Shown here: positions 8,709 to 17,049 of the stretch, in pieces
How the letters are laid out: every line of letters starts with the position of its first letter
Numbering within the stretch: position 1 is the stretch's first letter
NCBI RefSeq assembly: GCF_900119385.1
Contig: NZ_FPKO01000009.1
Span: 1,201,405-1,265,404, forward strand
From: Thermophilibacter mediterraneus
GTDB taxonomy: Bacteria; Actinomycetota; Coriobacteriia; Coriobacteriales; Atopobiaceae
Length of the DNA stretch: 64,000 bases
Direction of reading: 5' to 3'
Position numbers and translations under genes: made by a program
The notes under the pieces: model-generated
The model's input: only the letters and a program-made list of their open reading frames with translations
The model's database searches: none
Told to the model about the DNA's origin: nothing

Positions 8709-9230
8709 TCACGATTGGTCCCGCGCCAGGCGCGCCTCCTTGACGCGCTGCCCCAAGCGATCCGTGGCCGAACCCAGCGCTCGCACCGCGGCGCGCACGG
8801 CCGGGCCCGCCACGAAGAGCTGCCAGAGAAGCGCCATGGGGAAGTTGAGCGCGACGGTCTGGAGCCACGTGGCCACGAGCTCGCTCGCGGCAGGCCGCTT
8901 GAAGGCGAGCGTCGCGACCAGGCTCATCATGGGGCACATGGTCCAGCAGGTGAAGGCGCCGCGCAGGATGGTGGCGAGCACCTCCGGGCGGCGGGCGGGG
9001 TCGCTTCCGAGCGTCCGCTCGACCAGGCGAGCCGCGACCCTGCCGCCGACGAGCGTCTCGAGCACGATGACGGCCGCCATGAGCGGGACGATGTCCGCGA
9101 ACGGTGCTGCAAAGAGCTCGGTCCTGAGGCCGCCCGCAAGGAGCGCCTGGTTGTAGAGCTCCATGCCGTAGACCATGGCAAAGGCCATGAGGATCGAGAA
9201 GACGATGCGCTGGGTGCGGGTTCTGGGCAT
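8709..9230 (-). CDS. DUF2798 family membrane protein
   Basis: The 173-residue hydrophobic protein has about four membrane segments in two similar halves, starting RIVFSILMAFAMVYGMELYN and ATILRGAFTCWTMCPMMSLV, the duplicated pattern of DUF2798. ATG 9230 is preceded by GGGGGAAA. The function of the family is unknown. It is transcribed away from the symporter gene. Confidence 0.75.
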   Translation of the reverse strand: MPRTRTQRIVFSILMAFAMVYGMELYNQALLAGGLRTELFAAPFADIVPLMAAVIVLETLVGGRVAARLVERTLGSDPARRPEVLATILRGAFTCWTMCPMMSLVATLAFKRPAASELVATWLQTVALNFPMALLWQLFVAGPAVRAAVRALGSATDRLGQRVKEARLARDQS

Positions 9231-9562
9231 GGTTTCCCCCTCTGCCCAGCCCTCTTGGGTGCGTCGACGCGCCGCGGAAGGGCAACTGGACTTATGCCTT
9301 CCGCAGCGCGTTGCAGCGTCCCATGGTAGCGCGCCGGGTGGGGTGGGACGCCAAATCTTCACAGAGGGCGGCTTGGCGACGGAGGTTATTCCAGAGTGGA
9401 TAATTCTCTAGAGAATAATCTTCGATGAACGTGGTGCTCGTCGACGACTCGGAATGGGAGGTGTTGACATTCAGCACGGCCGTCACGGGGCGGAAACACG
9501 GTCCATGTACAGTGGGCACTTCAACAGCCCGTGCTGCCCGCGCCCCAGACGAGAGGTGCCTC
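9231..9562. other. Divergent intergenic region with a 14-bp palindrome
   Basis: This 332-nt gap separates the DUF2798 gene from the symporter. It holds the palindrome ATTCTCTAGAGAAT at 9403-9416, a plausible operator. A TTGACA at 9464-9469 resembles a -35 box, but no matching -10 box is found at the usual distance. No gene is seen. Confidence 0.5.
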
Positions 9563-10996
9563 ATGTTCGAAAGCTTCATGTCCGCCATTGCCGCGCTCAA
9601 CACCAACGTGCTATGGGGTGTCCCCATGGTCGTGCTGATGCTCGGTACCGGGGCGTTCCTGCTCGTCGTCACCAGGGGTGCCATGTTCACGCGCTTTAAC
9701 GTGGTCATGCGCTACACCACCAAGACGCTCTTCCAGCGCCGGGACCCGTCCGAGGCGGGGGAGGGCACCATCTCGCCCTTCCAGGCGGTGTGCACCGCGC
9801 TCGCCGCGACGCTCGGCACCGGCAACATCGTGGGCGTGGCGCTCGCGGTGGCAACGGGCGGGCCAGGTTCGATCTTCTGGCTGTGGCTGAGCGCGCTGGC
9901 CGGTATGGTCATCAAGTTCTGCGAGGTCACGCTGTCGGTGGCGTACCGTACGCGCAACGAGCGCGACGAGATCGTGGGCGGTCCTATGTACTACATCTCC
10001 CGCGGCCTGGGGGTTGGCTGGCTCGCGGCGCTGTTCGCCGTCTTCGGCTTCCTCGCGTCGTTCGGCATCGGGGCGAGCGTGCAGGCCAACTCGCTCGCCG
10101 GCAGCGTGAACGCGACCTTCGGGGTGCCGCTTCCCGTAATCGGCGTTGTCGTGGCGCTTCTCGCGGGCCTTGTCCTTATCGGCGGCATCACCCGCATCGC
10201 GCAGATCGCCGAGAGGCTCGTGCCCCTCGCGGCGGTGTTCTACCTCCTCGGGGCCGCGGCGGTGCTCGTGGTCAACGCCGCGGAGATCCCGGCGGCGATC
10301 GCCCGGATCTTCCGCGACGCCTTCACCGGCACGGCCGCCACGGGCGGATTTCTGGGCGCCACGGTCATGTACGCCTGCCGCGTTGGTATGTCGCGCGGCG
10401 TGTTCACGCACGAGGCGGGCATGGGCTCGGCGCCCATCGCGCACGCCTCCGCTGACACTGACCACCCCGCCCGCCAGGGCCTGTGGGGTACGTTCGAGGT
10501 GTTCTTCGACAGTATCGTCATGTGCACGGTCACGGGTCTTGTGATCCTCACCTCGGGGCTGTGGCACGCCGACCCCATGATGTCCGAGGGCGCCATGAGT
10601 TCGGCGGCCTTTGGGCAGAGCATTCCCGGTGGGCAGTACGTCGTGACGGTGGGCCTCATGCTCTTTGCGTTTGCCACGCTCATCGCGTGGTACTACTACG
10701 GCGAGAAGTGCGTGGAGTACCTGTTCCGCAGGCGTCGCGGTTGGCACGTGGCCGTGCGCGTCTACCAGGTTGCCTACGTCGCCATGGTGTTCGCGGGCTG
10801 CGTGACCAACCTCGACGTGGTGTGGGAGTTCGCCGACTGCTTCAACGGCCTCATGGCGATTCCGAACCTCATCGCGCTGATCGCGCTCTCGCCTGTGATC
10901 CGCCGGCTTGCGACGGACTTCTTCCGCGACCCCGACCGCAGGCGCCCGCGGGACGCGGATTACAATGAGATGCTGGTGTTTAGGGACAAGCGGTAA
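9563..10996 (+). CDS. Sodium:alanine/amino-acid symporter, AgcS family
   Basis: The 477-residue integral membrane protein has about ten hydrophobic helices. Family motifs are clear: AATLGTGNIVGVA, PGSIFWLWLSALAGMVIKF, GGPMYYI and GMGSAPIAHASADTDHP. These are diagnostic of the alanine or glycine:cation symporter family (AlsT/DagA). It should import a small amino acid with Na+ in the cytoplasmic membrane. ATG 9563 follows GAGAGGTG. GC content matches the host backbone. Confidence 0.92.
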   Translation: MFESFMSAIAALNTNVLWGVPMVVLMLGTGAFLLVVTRGAMFTRFNVVMRYTTKTLFQRRDPSEAGEGTISPFQAVCTALAATLGTGNIVGVALAVATGGPGSIFWLWLSALAGMVIKFCEVTLSVAYRTRNERDEIVGGPMYYISRGLGVGWLAALFAVFGFLASFGIGASVQANSLAGSVNATFGVPLPVIGVVVALLAGLVLIGGITRIAQIAERLVPLAAVFYLLGAAAVLVVNAAEIPAAIARIFRDAFTGTAATGGFLGATVMYACRVGMSRGVFTHEAGMGSAPIAHASADTDHPARQGLWGTFEVFFDSIVMCTVTGLVILTSGLWHADPMMSEGAMSSAAFGQSIPGGQYVVTVGLMLFAFATLIAWYYYGEKCVEYLFRRRRGWHVAVRVYQVAYVAMVFAGCVTNLDVVWEFADCFNGLMAIPNLIALIALSPVIRRLATDFFRDPDRRRPRDADYNEMLVFRDKR

Positions 10997-11016
10997 CGCG
11001 TCTGGGACGATAAGCC

Positions 11017-11295
11017 TTAGATGTAGAAATGCAGCGAGTCCTCTCCGAACGTCTCGCACCATCGCCTGCAGATGAGTTCGTGGTTCGAGCGGACGAACTT
11101 TGCCACCCTACGGAGGTCTCGCTCGGGAAGCTGGCTGTTGTTGTGAGCCACGAGGCAGCCGCCGCTTGCCGTGAGCCAGAGCTTGGTCGCATCCTTGCTA
11201 GGCCGCTTGACGGAAACGTGCACGTGGACCGGCTCGCCCTGCTCGCCCGTCCAAAAGAAGATGATATATGGGCCAAAGGCGAACAGACTGGGCAT
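11017..11295 (-). CDS. DUF4160 domain protein
   Basis: The 92-residue protein carries the DUF4160 pattern, with EPVHVHVSV near residue 22, a lysine-rich middle and the C-terminal DSLHFYI. Its ATG at 11295 overlaps the stop of the upstream gene by one base (TGATG), so translation is coupled. DUF4160 genes usually sit with a small DUF2442-like partner and have been suggested as toxin-antitoxin-like pairs; that is not proven. Confidence 0.75.
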   Translation of the reverse strand: MPSLFAFGPYIIFFWTGEQGEPVHVHVSVKRPSKDATKLWLTASGGCLVAHNNSQLPERDLRRVAKFVRSNHELICRRWCETFGEDSLHFYI

Positions 11296-11564
11296 CAGGC
11301 GACCTCCCACCTCTCCTCGGGAGGGCACTCGGCAAGCTCGAATATGAGGGGGGCGTTGTTTCTCAGGAACGCGTCAAGCTCCTCGATCTCCTGATCGGTG
11401 AACCCGTCGACGTCCGACCACCGGTAAGCGGGCATGATGCAGCGAGCAGAGTCAAAGCCCCAGTCACGGGGGCGTTCGATGTCGATGCGAACGGTTCCGT
11501 CCTCCTGGACGTCGGAGTATGCAACCTGTGTCTCATCGGGGAATTGCACATAGTTCCACATCAT
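11295..11564 (-). CDS. Small partner of the DUF4160 protein (89 aa)
   Basis: Start ATG 11564 lies 6 nt after GGAGGTG. The protein opens MMWNYVQFPDETQVAYSD and ends in a helical stretch, DQEIEELDAFLRNNAPLIF. I recognise it only as a recurrent partner of DUF4160 in actinobacteria, functionally in place of DUF2442. It overlaps the DUF4160 gene by one base. Confidence 0.65.
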   Translation of the reverse strand: MMWNYVQFPDETQVAYSDVQEDGTVRIDIERPRDWGFDSARCIMPAYRWSDVDGFTDQEIEELDAFLRNNAPLIFELAECPPEERWEVA

Positions 11565-11982
11565 GTTCGGCACCTCCGTCTGGCCATCCTCGATATTGTA
11601 CCCACGAAGGCGTGCTGTAAATTCTGGGAACACGCAGCGAGGCTCCTCGGATACGACGCGCCCGGGAACATTCGTCGACGGAAGCGTGGCATGCGTGTGT
11701 GAGGACGCCTGTCACGAGCGCCTGTGAGAGCTGGCGGCCCCCGGAGAGCTTGGGTTCGTGCCGTCACGGGCGGGGCGTTGGACGGATGCGCCGCGACGTG
11801 TTTTTCAAAAAGCGACTTTTTGGTCCCCCGGCACGACGCTCCTGAGCACGTTGCGCCGTTGTCTGGGGCAACGGTCCCCACCGCGCCCCCCGAACTACCA
11901 AGCACAGCTTGATGGTGTGCATCGTGGCCGCGCCGCAGAATTGGTGTCGTTACGAGAGAGGAACGACGAAAGGAGCCACGAG
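11565..11982. other. Gene-free spacer
   Basis: This spacer of 418 nt separates two genes transcribed away from each other. A short hairpin CAAAAAG-CGA-CTTTTTG occurs at 11806-11822. In-frame codons extend upstream of the next gene but have no start with a ribosome site, so I leave them out. No RNA gene is evident. Confidence 0.4.
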
Positions 11983-13500
11983 ATGGCACTCACCCTCATC
12001 CGCGACCCGCGCACCACCACCCCCGACGGCGCCGAGCGAATCGACTTCGGGGCGTTCGAGCGCATGGGGCGCGAGCTCGCGCACCTGCGCGACGAGGTCC
12101 CCGCCAAGAGCGAGGAGTTCGAGGACGCGCTCGACGAGATCGTCGACTTCCAGCGCGAGGACGGCAGCTTCTCCCTTGTGAGCGACTACCGAATCGAGTC
12201 CGACTCCCGCGTCGAGTACGTCTATCGCCCGAGCTACGCGTGCTGCCAGATTCTCGTCAAGGCCGTCCTCTCGGGGTCCGAGGGCCTCGTCAACGGCATC
12301 GACGAGTTTCTCGACGCCCTGCGCCGCGGCCTTGCGTTCTGCTGCGGGCGCAGCCTCGCCGGCCACGGCTACGAGAGCGAGCGGCAGCAGGTCGAGGACC
12401 TGCGCAACTTCATGAGCGCGGGCTACCTCAGGCTGGCCCACGCCCGCCCCGGCCTCTGCCCCGAGTTCGACGAGATGGTCCACGGCATCGTGGCCGGCTA
12501 CGAGCGCCGTCTCCGTGACTGCGCGACCGTCTTCGGCTTCGGGACCGACCTCACCCTGGGGATGTCGGATGTCGTCGAGGCGTTCGGCGGCGACGGGCGC
12601 GTGGCGGTTTTCGTCTACGGGACCCTCATGGAGGGGGCGTCCAGGGCGGGCGCGCTGGAGGGCTGCGCGCACCTCGGCTCGGCGCGCCTCGACGGCCACG
12701 CCCTCTACGACCTGGGCGAGTTCCCCGGCATCAGGCCCTCTGACGACGGTGGCTGCGTGCTGGGCGAGCTCCGCCTGGTGGACGCGCGTCACCTCGATGA
12801 GCTCGACCGCATCGAGGGGTCGGGGCGCCTGTTCGACCGCGCTCCCGTTGACGTCGTGGTCGCGGGCGCCACGCGGACCTTCACGCGTCGGGCCTTCGCC
12901 TACGTCTACCGCGGCGAGGTCGCGCCCTGGAGGCGCGTGCCCGAGGCCCTCCAGCCGTGGACCCGTACGGTGAGCCTGCGCAGGACGCACGTCTGGTACG
13001 TCGCCTATGGCTCCTGCCTGCTGCGCGAGCGCTTCATGCGCTACCTCGCGGGCGGGGTGTGCGCGGACAACGGGCGGGAGTACGAGCCCTGCTCCGACCC
13101 CACGCCGCCCGTCTGCGACGTCCCCTTCATCATCGGCCACAGCGTCTACTTCGGCAACAGGAGCCGCAGCTGGGGCGGCGCGGGCGCGGCGTTTCTTGAC
13201 GTGGACCACGACGGCATCGCCCACGGGCGCGCCTACCTCATCACGCGCGAGCAGTACGAGTGGGTCCGCAACAAGGAGGGGAGGAGCGCGGACTGGTACG
13301 GGCGCGAGGTCAATCTGGGGAGCCTCGCGGGCATCCCGGCCGTGACCTTCACGAGCGAGAAGCCGCGCCCGTCCAACGCGCCGAGCGCCGCCTACCTCGA
13401 CGTGGTGCGCCGCGGCATGGAGGAGGCGTACCCCGCCCTGGGAAGGGACGTGGTGAGCGAGCTTCTTCTCGACATGTGCGCGCAGAGGCGCGAGGACTAG
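11983..13500 (+). CDS. Fusion protein with two gamma-glutamylcyclotransferase-like domains
   Basis: ATG 11983 follows AAAGGAG. The 505-residue protein has three parts. Residues 1-200 form an acidic helical domain I do not recognise. Residues about 205-320 start VFVYGTLMEG and run through GELRLVD to LDELDRIEG, a GGCT/AIG2 domain. Residues about 330-505 start VWYVAYGSCLLRERF, a second, longer GGCT-like domain. Such enzymes cleave gamma-glutamyl amides or peptides to pyroglutamate. Substrate is unknown. Its stop overlaps the convergent regulator gene by 4 nt. Confidence 0.75.
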   Translation: MALTLIRDPRTTTPDGAERIDFGAFERMGRELAHLRDEVPAKSEEFEDALDEIVDFQREDGSFSLVSDYRIESDSRVEYVYRPSYACCQILVKAVLSGSEGLVNGIDEFLDALRRGLAFCCGRSLAGHGYESERQQVEDLRNFMSAGYLRLAHARPGLCPEFDEMVHGIVAGYERRLRDCATVFGFGTDLTLGMSDVVEAFGGDGRVAVFVYGTLMEGASRAGALEGCAHLGSARLDGHALYDLGEFPGIRPSDDGGCVLGELRLVDARHLDELDRIEGSGRLFDRAPVDVVVAGATRTFTRRAFAYVYRGEVAPWRRVPEALQPWTRTVSLRRTHVWYVAYGSCLLRERFMRYLAGGVCADNGREYEPCSDPTPPVCDVPFIIGHSVYFGNRSRSWGGAGAAFLDVDHDGIAHGRAYLITREQYEWVRNKEGRSADWYGREVNLGSLAGIPAVTFTSEKPRPSNAPSAAYLDVVRRGMEEAYPALGRDVVSELLLDMCAQRRED

Positions 13501-14486
13501 GGCTGCTCGCCCGATGCCCTCCTGACGTCGGTGACGTCGCCCCAGTGGAGGGCGACAAACGAGCCGTCCTCCCGGCGCAGGGTGAAGAAGTTGGCGGGGT
13601 TGCGCACGTCCCCCGCGGGGATGTGCGGCTCGGGGCGCTCCCGGGGGCACAGGGTCCCGCGATAGGTCGTCGGCTCGCCGTTCTTCTCGCCGACGGTGAC
13701 CTCCACGGACTCCCCGGTCTTCTCGAGAAACGCCCACTCGCGCGACCTGAGGAGGCTGGCAAGGGGCCCGCTCGCGGCGGACCGGTCGACCTCGACGCAG
13801 TTTGCTGGGGGCGTCCCGTGGTCAGGCAGCGCCCCCTGCTCCTCGAGGCGCTGGTCGATCCGCCCCCTTGCGTAGTCGCTCAGCTGAAAGTAGACCTTCT
13901 GTGCCAGGTCGCGGGCGATGACGGAGTGCGGGTCGAGTTGCTCGCCGCCCCGCGCCGCCCTGCCCAGGATGCCGAGCAGGACGTAGACCTCGGTGAGGTT
14001 GAGGGGGAGAAGGACCGGGTGGACCGTCGACTCGAGCCTGCCCCCGTACCTCGGGGCGATCCTCACCAGCATGTCTCCAAGGCGCCAGCCGTCCTGAAGC
14101 GCGGATGCGCGCTCGCTGACGGCCTGGGTCGAGCAGCGGAGCACGCTCGACGCGAGCTCCTCCTGGGACATGGGCGTCTGGAGCGCGCGGAGGATGGCGA
14201 GGTTCACCTCGTCGCTGCTGAGAAACGAGTTCCTGAGCTCGTAGCGATGCGTGGCGAGGCCGTCCGCACGGAGGCGCTCCATGAGGTCGTGCGCCTCGCG
14301 GTAGAGCTCCAGGCGGTCGTCGAGGCGCGCGAGCTCGTTTGCCCGTCGCGAGAGGTCCCTCCTGAAGGCGGGGAAGCGCGCGTCGAGCTGCGAGGCCTCG
14401 AGGTCTCTGTAGGGCGCGACGCCGAGGGCGGCAAGAAGCGCGTTGGCGTCGGGGAGCCTGCGCCTGACGTACTCGAGGAGGTTCAT
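13497..14486 (-). CDS. Probable WYL-type transcriptional regulator
   Basis: The 329-residue protein has a winged-helix-like stretch near residues 95-130 (ILRALQTPMSQEELASSV) followed by VHPVLLPLNLTEVYVLLGIL, a phrase typical of WYL-domain regulators. The C-terminal beta-rich part could bind a ligand. It is transcribed toward the GGCT fusion and away from the gene at 14654. ATG 14486 follows AAAGG. The domain call rests on short motifs only. Confidence 0.45.
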   Translation of the reverse strand: MNLLEYVRRRLPDANALLAALGVAPYRDLEASQLDARFPAFRRDLSRRANELARLDDRLELYREAHDLMERLRADGLATHRYELRNSFLSSDEVNLAILRALQTPMSQEELASSVLRCSTQAVSERASALQDGWRLGDMLVRIAPRYGGRLESTVHPVLLPLNLTEVYVLLGILGRAARGGEQLDPHSVIARDLAQKVYFQLSDYARGRIDQRLEEQGALPDHGTPPANCVEVDRSAASGPLASLLRSREWAFLEKTGESVEVTVGEKNGEPTTYRGTLCPRERPEPHIPAGDVRNPANFFTLRREDGSFVALHWGDVTDVRRASGEQP

Positions 14487-14653
14487 GGCGGAGCCTTTCT
14501 CTGCGTTGGGCGGGTGCGCCTAGCATAGCGCGGCCGCCGGACAGATCGGCGCACCCGGGAGCCTCGCGCCACCGGCGCCCCGGGGTGAGGGGCGAGCGCC
14601 AGCCAAGGGGTTTCTGACAACGCGATGGATGCGTGGAAAAGGAGTGACTGAGC

Positions 14654-15151
14654 ATGTGCAGGATTGCTGCGACCGACCAGTACTACGGGGCCCTTCTCTC
14701 CGTCATGTGCAACGAGGGGAAGGTTCCGGTGCGTCTTGACCGCGAGGGGGAGCGCGGCGCCCACCGCGTCTACGGGCTCGTGGGCGAGGACGGGAGGGAC
14801 AGGGGCCACTCGCTCTTCGCCAAGTACGTGAGGGCGGCCGATAACATGAGGGAGGGGTACGACCGCTGGACCTTCTACTTCTCGGAGGCCGAGGTCGACG
14901 CCCTCATGAGGCTTCGCGAGCGCGGGCGGAGGGTCTGGGCGGCCCTCATCTGCTGGAAGGGGAAGGGCGGCGAGGTCGCGCTGCTCGACTGCGACCAGGT
15001 CCTCGACTGCCTTGGCGTGAGCATCGGGGCGAGGAGCAAGTCGGTCACGATTCAGCGCTTTGCCGGGAAGCGCGGCCTGCGGGCGTACGGCACGGGTCGG
15101 GACATGGACCACGCCATCGTCATCGCGAGAGGAGTCATCGCGTCGCTGTAG
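14654..15151 (+). CDS. Hypothetical protein (165 aa)
   Basis: The start ATG 14654 lies after AAAAGGAG. The protein is a compact alpha/beta fold by composition, with DRWTFYFSEAEVDALMRL and RRVWAALICWKGKGGEVALL. There are no membrane segments. I recognise no family; the WAALIC...GEVALLD strand pattern could be nuclease-like, but no catalytic set is clear. It is divergent from the WYL-like regulator, 167 nt away, which might regulate it. Confidence 0.6.
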   Translation: MCRIAATDQYYGALLSVMCNEGKVPVRLDREGERGAHRVYGLVGEDGRDRGHSLFAKYVRAADNMREGYDRWTFYFSEAEVDALMRLRERGRRVWAALICWKGKGGEVALLDCDQVLDCLGVSIGARSKSVTIQRFAGKRGLRAYGTGRDMDHAIVIARGVIASL

Positions 15152-15210
15152 ATGCTTGCGGCGGGGCCGCGGCAGGCGGGTCGCGCGGCCATGGACGGAT
15201 TGGAGGAGAG

Positions 15211-15414
15211 GTGCTCTCTGACGAGGAGATTGAGGAGAGGCTCGCGGGAAGGCGCTGGGTCTTTGCCTACGACCCGGTGACGGGCGAGCGCGTGGGGTTC
15301 ACCAGCTGCCCCGAGCGGCGGGTCCCCGCGACGAGGATGCTCTACGAGATGGAAGGGTATCGGGTCGAGGTGATGACGGTGGGGGAGGTCGACGAGATGG
15401 TGGGGCGGCGGTGA
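15211..15414 (+). CDS. Small hypothetical protein (67 aa)
   Basis: GTG 15211 follows GGAGGAGAG directly. The product is charged and includes the phrase WVFAYDPVTGERVGF. It lies 59 nt after the 165-aa gene on the same strand and probably belongs to that operon. Family unknown. Confidence 0.55.
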   Translation: MLSDEEIEERLAGRRWVFAYDPVTGERVGFTSCPERRVPATRMLYEMEGYRVEVMTVGEVDEMVGRR

Positions 15415-15449
15415 CGCAGGGGCACGGCCCCGCCGCCGTCTCGACGGCC

Positions 15450-15484
15450 GGGGCGGCGGACTCGGGATGCGGGTCCGCCGCCCC
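15450..15484. terminator. GC-rich hairpin between convergent genes
   Basis: GGGGCGGCGGA (15450-15460) pairs perfectly with 15474-15484 around a 13-nt loop. It lies between two convergent genes and could stop transcription from both sides, though neither side has a T run. Confidence 0.45.
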
Positions 15485-15521
15485 CTGACGGCCTCGGTCG
15501 GGTCTCGCGCGGAGCCGGGTC

Positions 15522-16511
15522 CTAGGCCTGCTTCTTGATTCCCTTGCGAACGGACCCGACCGCGCCTCGCGCGCCGCGTCGGGCGTCGCGGGCCCTCTGC
15601 TGCAGCGCGGCGACGGGAACCTCGATCTTGATGCCGAGCAGCATGTTCGCCACCCACAGGAAGAGGAGCAGCACGAGCACCGGCACCGCGCACGACGTGA
15701 CGACCATGACCGCGAACGCCTCGACGAGGGCGTTCACCTGGTCGAGGATGTCCTGGGTGACGCTCGTCACGCCGTCCGCGACGGTCTGCGGGAGGTTGGC
15801 GACGGCCTCGGGGATGCCCGTGATGAACTCGAGGATCCCCCCGTCCCCCTCGTCCGACTGAGGCTGCTCCTGCGCCTCGGCCTCCTGCTCGGTCGACGCG
15901 ACGGCGACGGACGTCTCGTAGGTTTCGTCGATGCGGTCGGTCACCCACACGCTCGCGGGCACCACGGAGACGAGGATTGCGCCGAGCAGGAGCAGGCGAA
16001 CGGCGACGTGGGTGAACGTCCGCGATATGGCCGAGCGCCCGAGGAGCGCCACCGCCGCCGCGAGACCCGCGAGCCCGATGGGCATAAGGACGCCAAAGGA
16101 GAGGAACCCGAAGATCGTGAGCAGGTACTTCTCGAGGTAGATGACCACGAGCACGATTCCCAGGTCGACGCTCACGTCCATGAGCTTGTCCGCGATGGCG
16201 CTGCCCGTGTCGTCCGGCAGGACGGAGATCCCCGCCGAGAGCGCCGTCGAGGACGCGACGAGGGCGGTGACGTTGGCCTTCTTCTCGTCGAGCGTCGAGA
16301 TGGTGGCCGTGTAGGTCTCCGGGGATGAGAAGGTCTCCCTGAGCGGGAAGAGCGACACGAGCGCGAGCACGGCGAGAAGGGCGACGATGGCGTAACGGAA
16401 GCGCCCGAGCAGGCCGACTATGGGATCGAGCTCTGGGGAGGCGAGCTCGTTGACCTCGTAGAGGCCCTCCTCGGCGGCGGGCTCGAGGGCGTTCTGATCG
16501 ATTTGGTCCAT
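15522..16511 (-). CDS. Multi-pass membrane protein, unknown
   Basis: The 329-residue protein has hydrophobic segments near residues 38-55, 115-160, 170-190 and 270-295. An extracytoplasmic Glu/Gln-rich loop (EQEAEAQEQPQSDEGDGG) and a basic C-terminal tail complete it. ATG 16511 is preferred over ATG 16517 because AAAGGAG touches the earlier one and lies 6 nt from the later one. It stands alone, convergent with the 67-aa gene. No family recognised. Confidence 0.65.
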   Translation of the reverse strand: MDQIDQNALEPAAEEGLYEVNELASPELDPIVGLLGRFRYAIVALLAVLALVSLFPLRETFSSPETYTATISTLDEKKANVTALVASSTALSAGISVLPDDTGSAIADKLMDVSVDLGIVLVVIYLEKYLLTIFGFLSFGVLMPIGLAGLAAAVALLGRSAISRTFTHVAVRLLLLGAILVSVVPASVWVTDRIDETYETSVAVASTEQEAEAQEQPQSDEGDGGILEFITGIPEAVANLPQTVADGVTSVTQDILDQVNALVEAFAVMVVTSCAVPVLVLLLFLWVANMLLGIKIEVPVAALQQRARDARRGARGAVGSVRKGIKKQA

Positions 16512-16705
16512 GCGCATCTCCTTTCAGGATACTGACAGGCACACTTTACGCTTGCGCGGGTGCCATGGCGGTCGTGACTCCTTCTCCCGTGCGATAATGA
16601 GCTCAGGGGGCTCTATTCTGGGGAAAGGCACGGACGGACGGGCATCGAGTGGACGCCTGACGACGAGACCCGTCGGCCTGCTCCCAACCATCCTAGGAGG
16701 CCGTA

Positions 16706-17041
16706 ATGAACTTTTCTGACGCCCAGCGGGAGGCCCTCGCCTTCCGCGACGAGCGTGACTGGAGGCAGTTTCACAACGCTAAGGACCTTGCCATCTCGAT
16801 TTCGCTCGAGGCGGCGGAGCTCCTGGAGTGCTTCCAGTGGAGCGGTGTTGACCTCAATCCGTCCTTGTCGCGGGAGCGCATGCGCGAGGAGCTCGCCGAC
16901 GTCATGATGTACTGCATCTATTTCGCGGATTCGGTCGGAATAGACATCCCTTCCGCGCTGCATGACAAGATTCTGCGCAATGCCGAGCACTATCCCGTGG
17001 ACAAGGCCGCAGGCTCGGCGAAGAAGTACACAGAGCTGTGA
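16706..17041 (+). CDS. MazG-like nucleotide pyrophosphohydrolase
   Basis: The 111-residue all-helical protein contains SLEAAELLECFQW and EELADVMMY, the two acidic metal-binding helices of MazG/RS21-C6 enzymes. These hydrolyse NTPs or dNTPs to monophosphates. ATG 16706 follows CTAGGAGG. It is convergent with the DUF2075 gene, 8 nt apart. MazG-like genes next to DUF2075 helicases recur in defence islands, which suggests they are linked even though they are not in one operon here. Confidence 0.85.
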   Translation: MNFSDAQREALAFRDERDWRQFHNAKDLAISISLEAAELLECFQWSGVDLNPSLSRERMREELADVMMYCIYFADSVGIDIPSALHDKILRNAEHYPVDKAAGSAKKYTEL

Positions 17042-17049
17042 CCTTCCGG

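Noticed and set aside
8448-9329. Forward frames opposite the DUF2798 gene
   Set aside because: Antisense shadows; the reverse gene has clear membrane helices and a ribosome site.
9611-11062. 483-codon reverse frame opposite the symporter
   Set aside because: His/Arg-rich shadow of the AgcS gene.
11950-13737. 595-codon reverse frame opposite the GGCT fusion
   Set aside because: Shadow of the forward gene; no motif.
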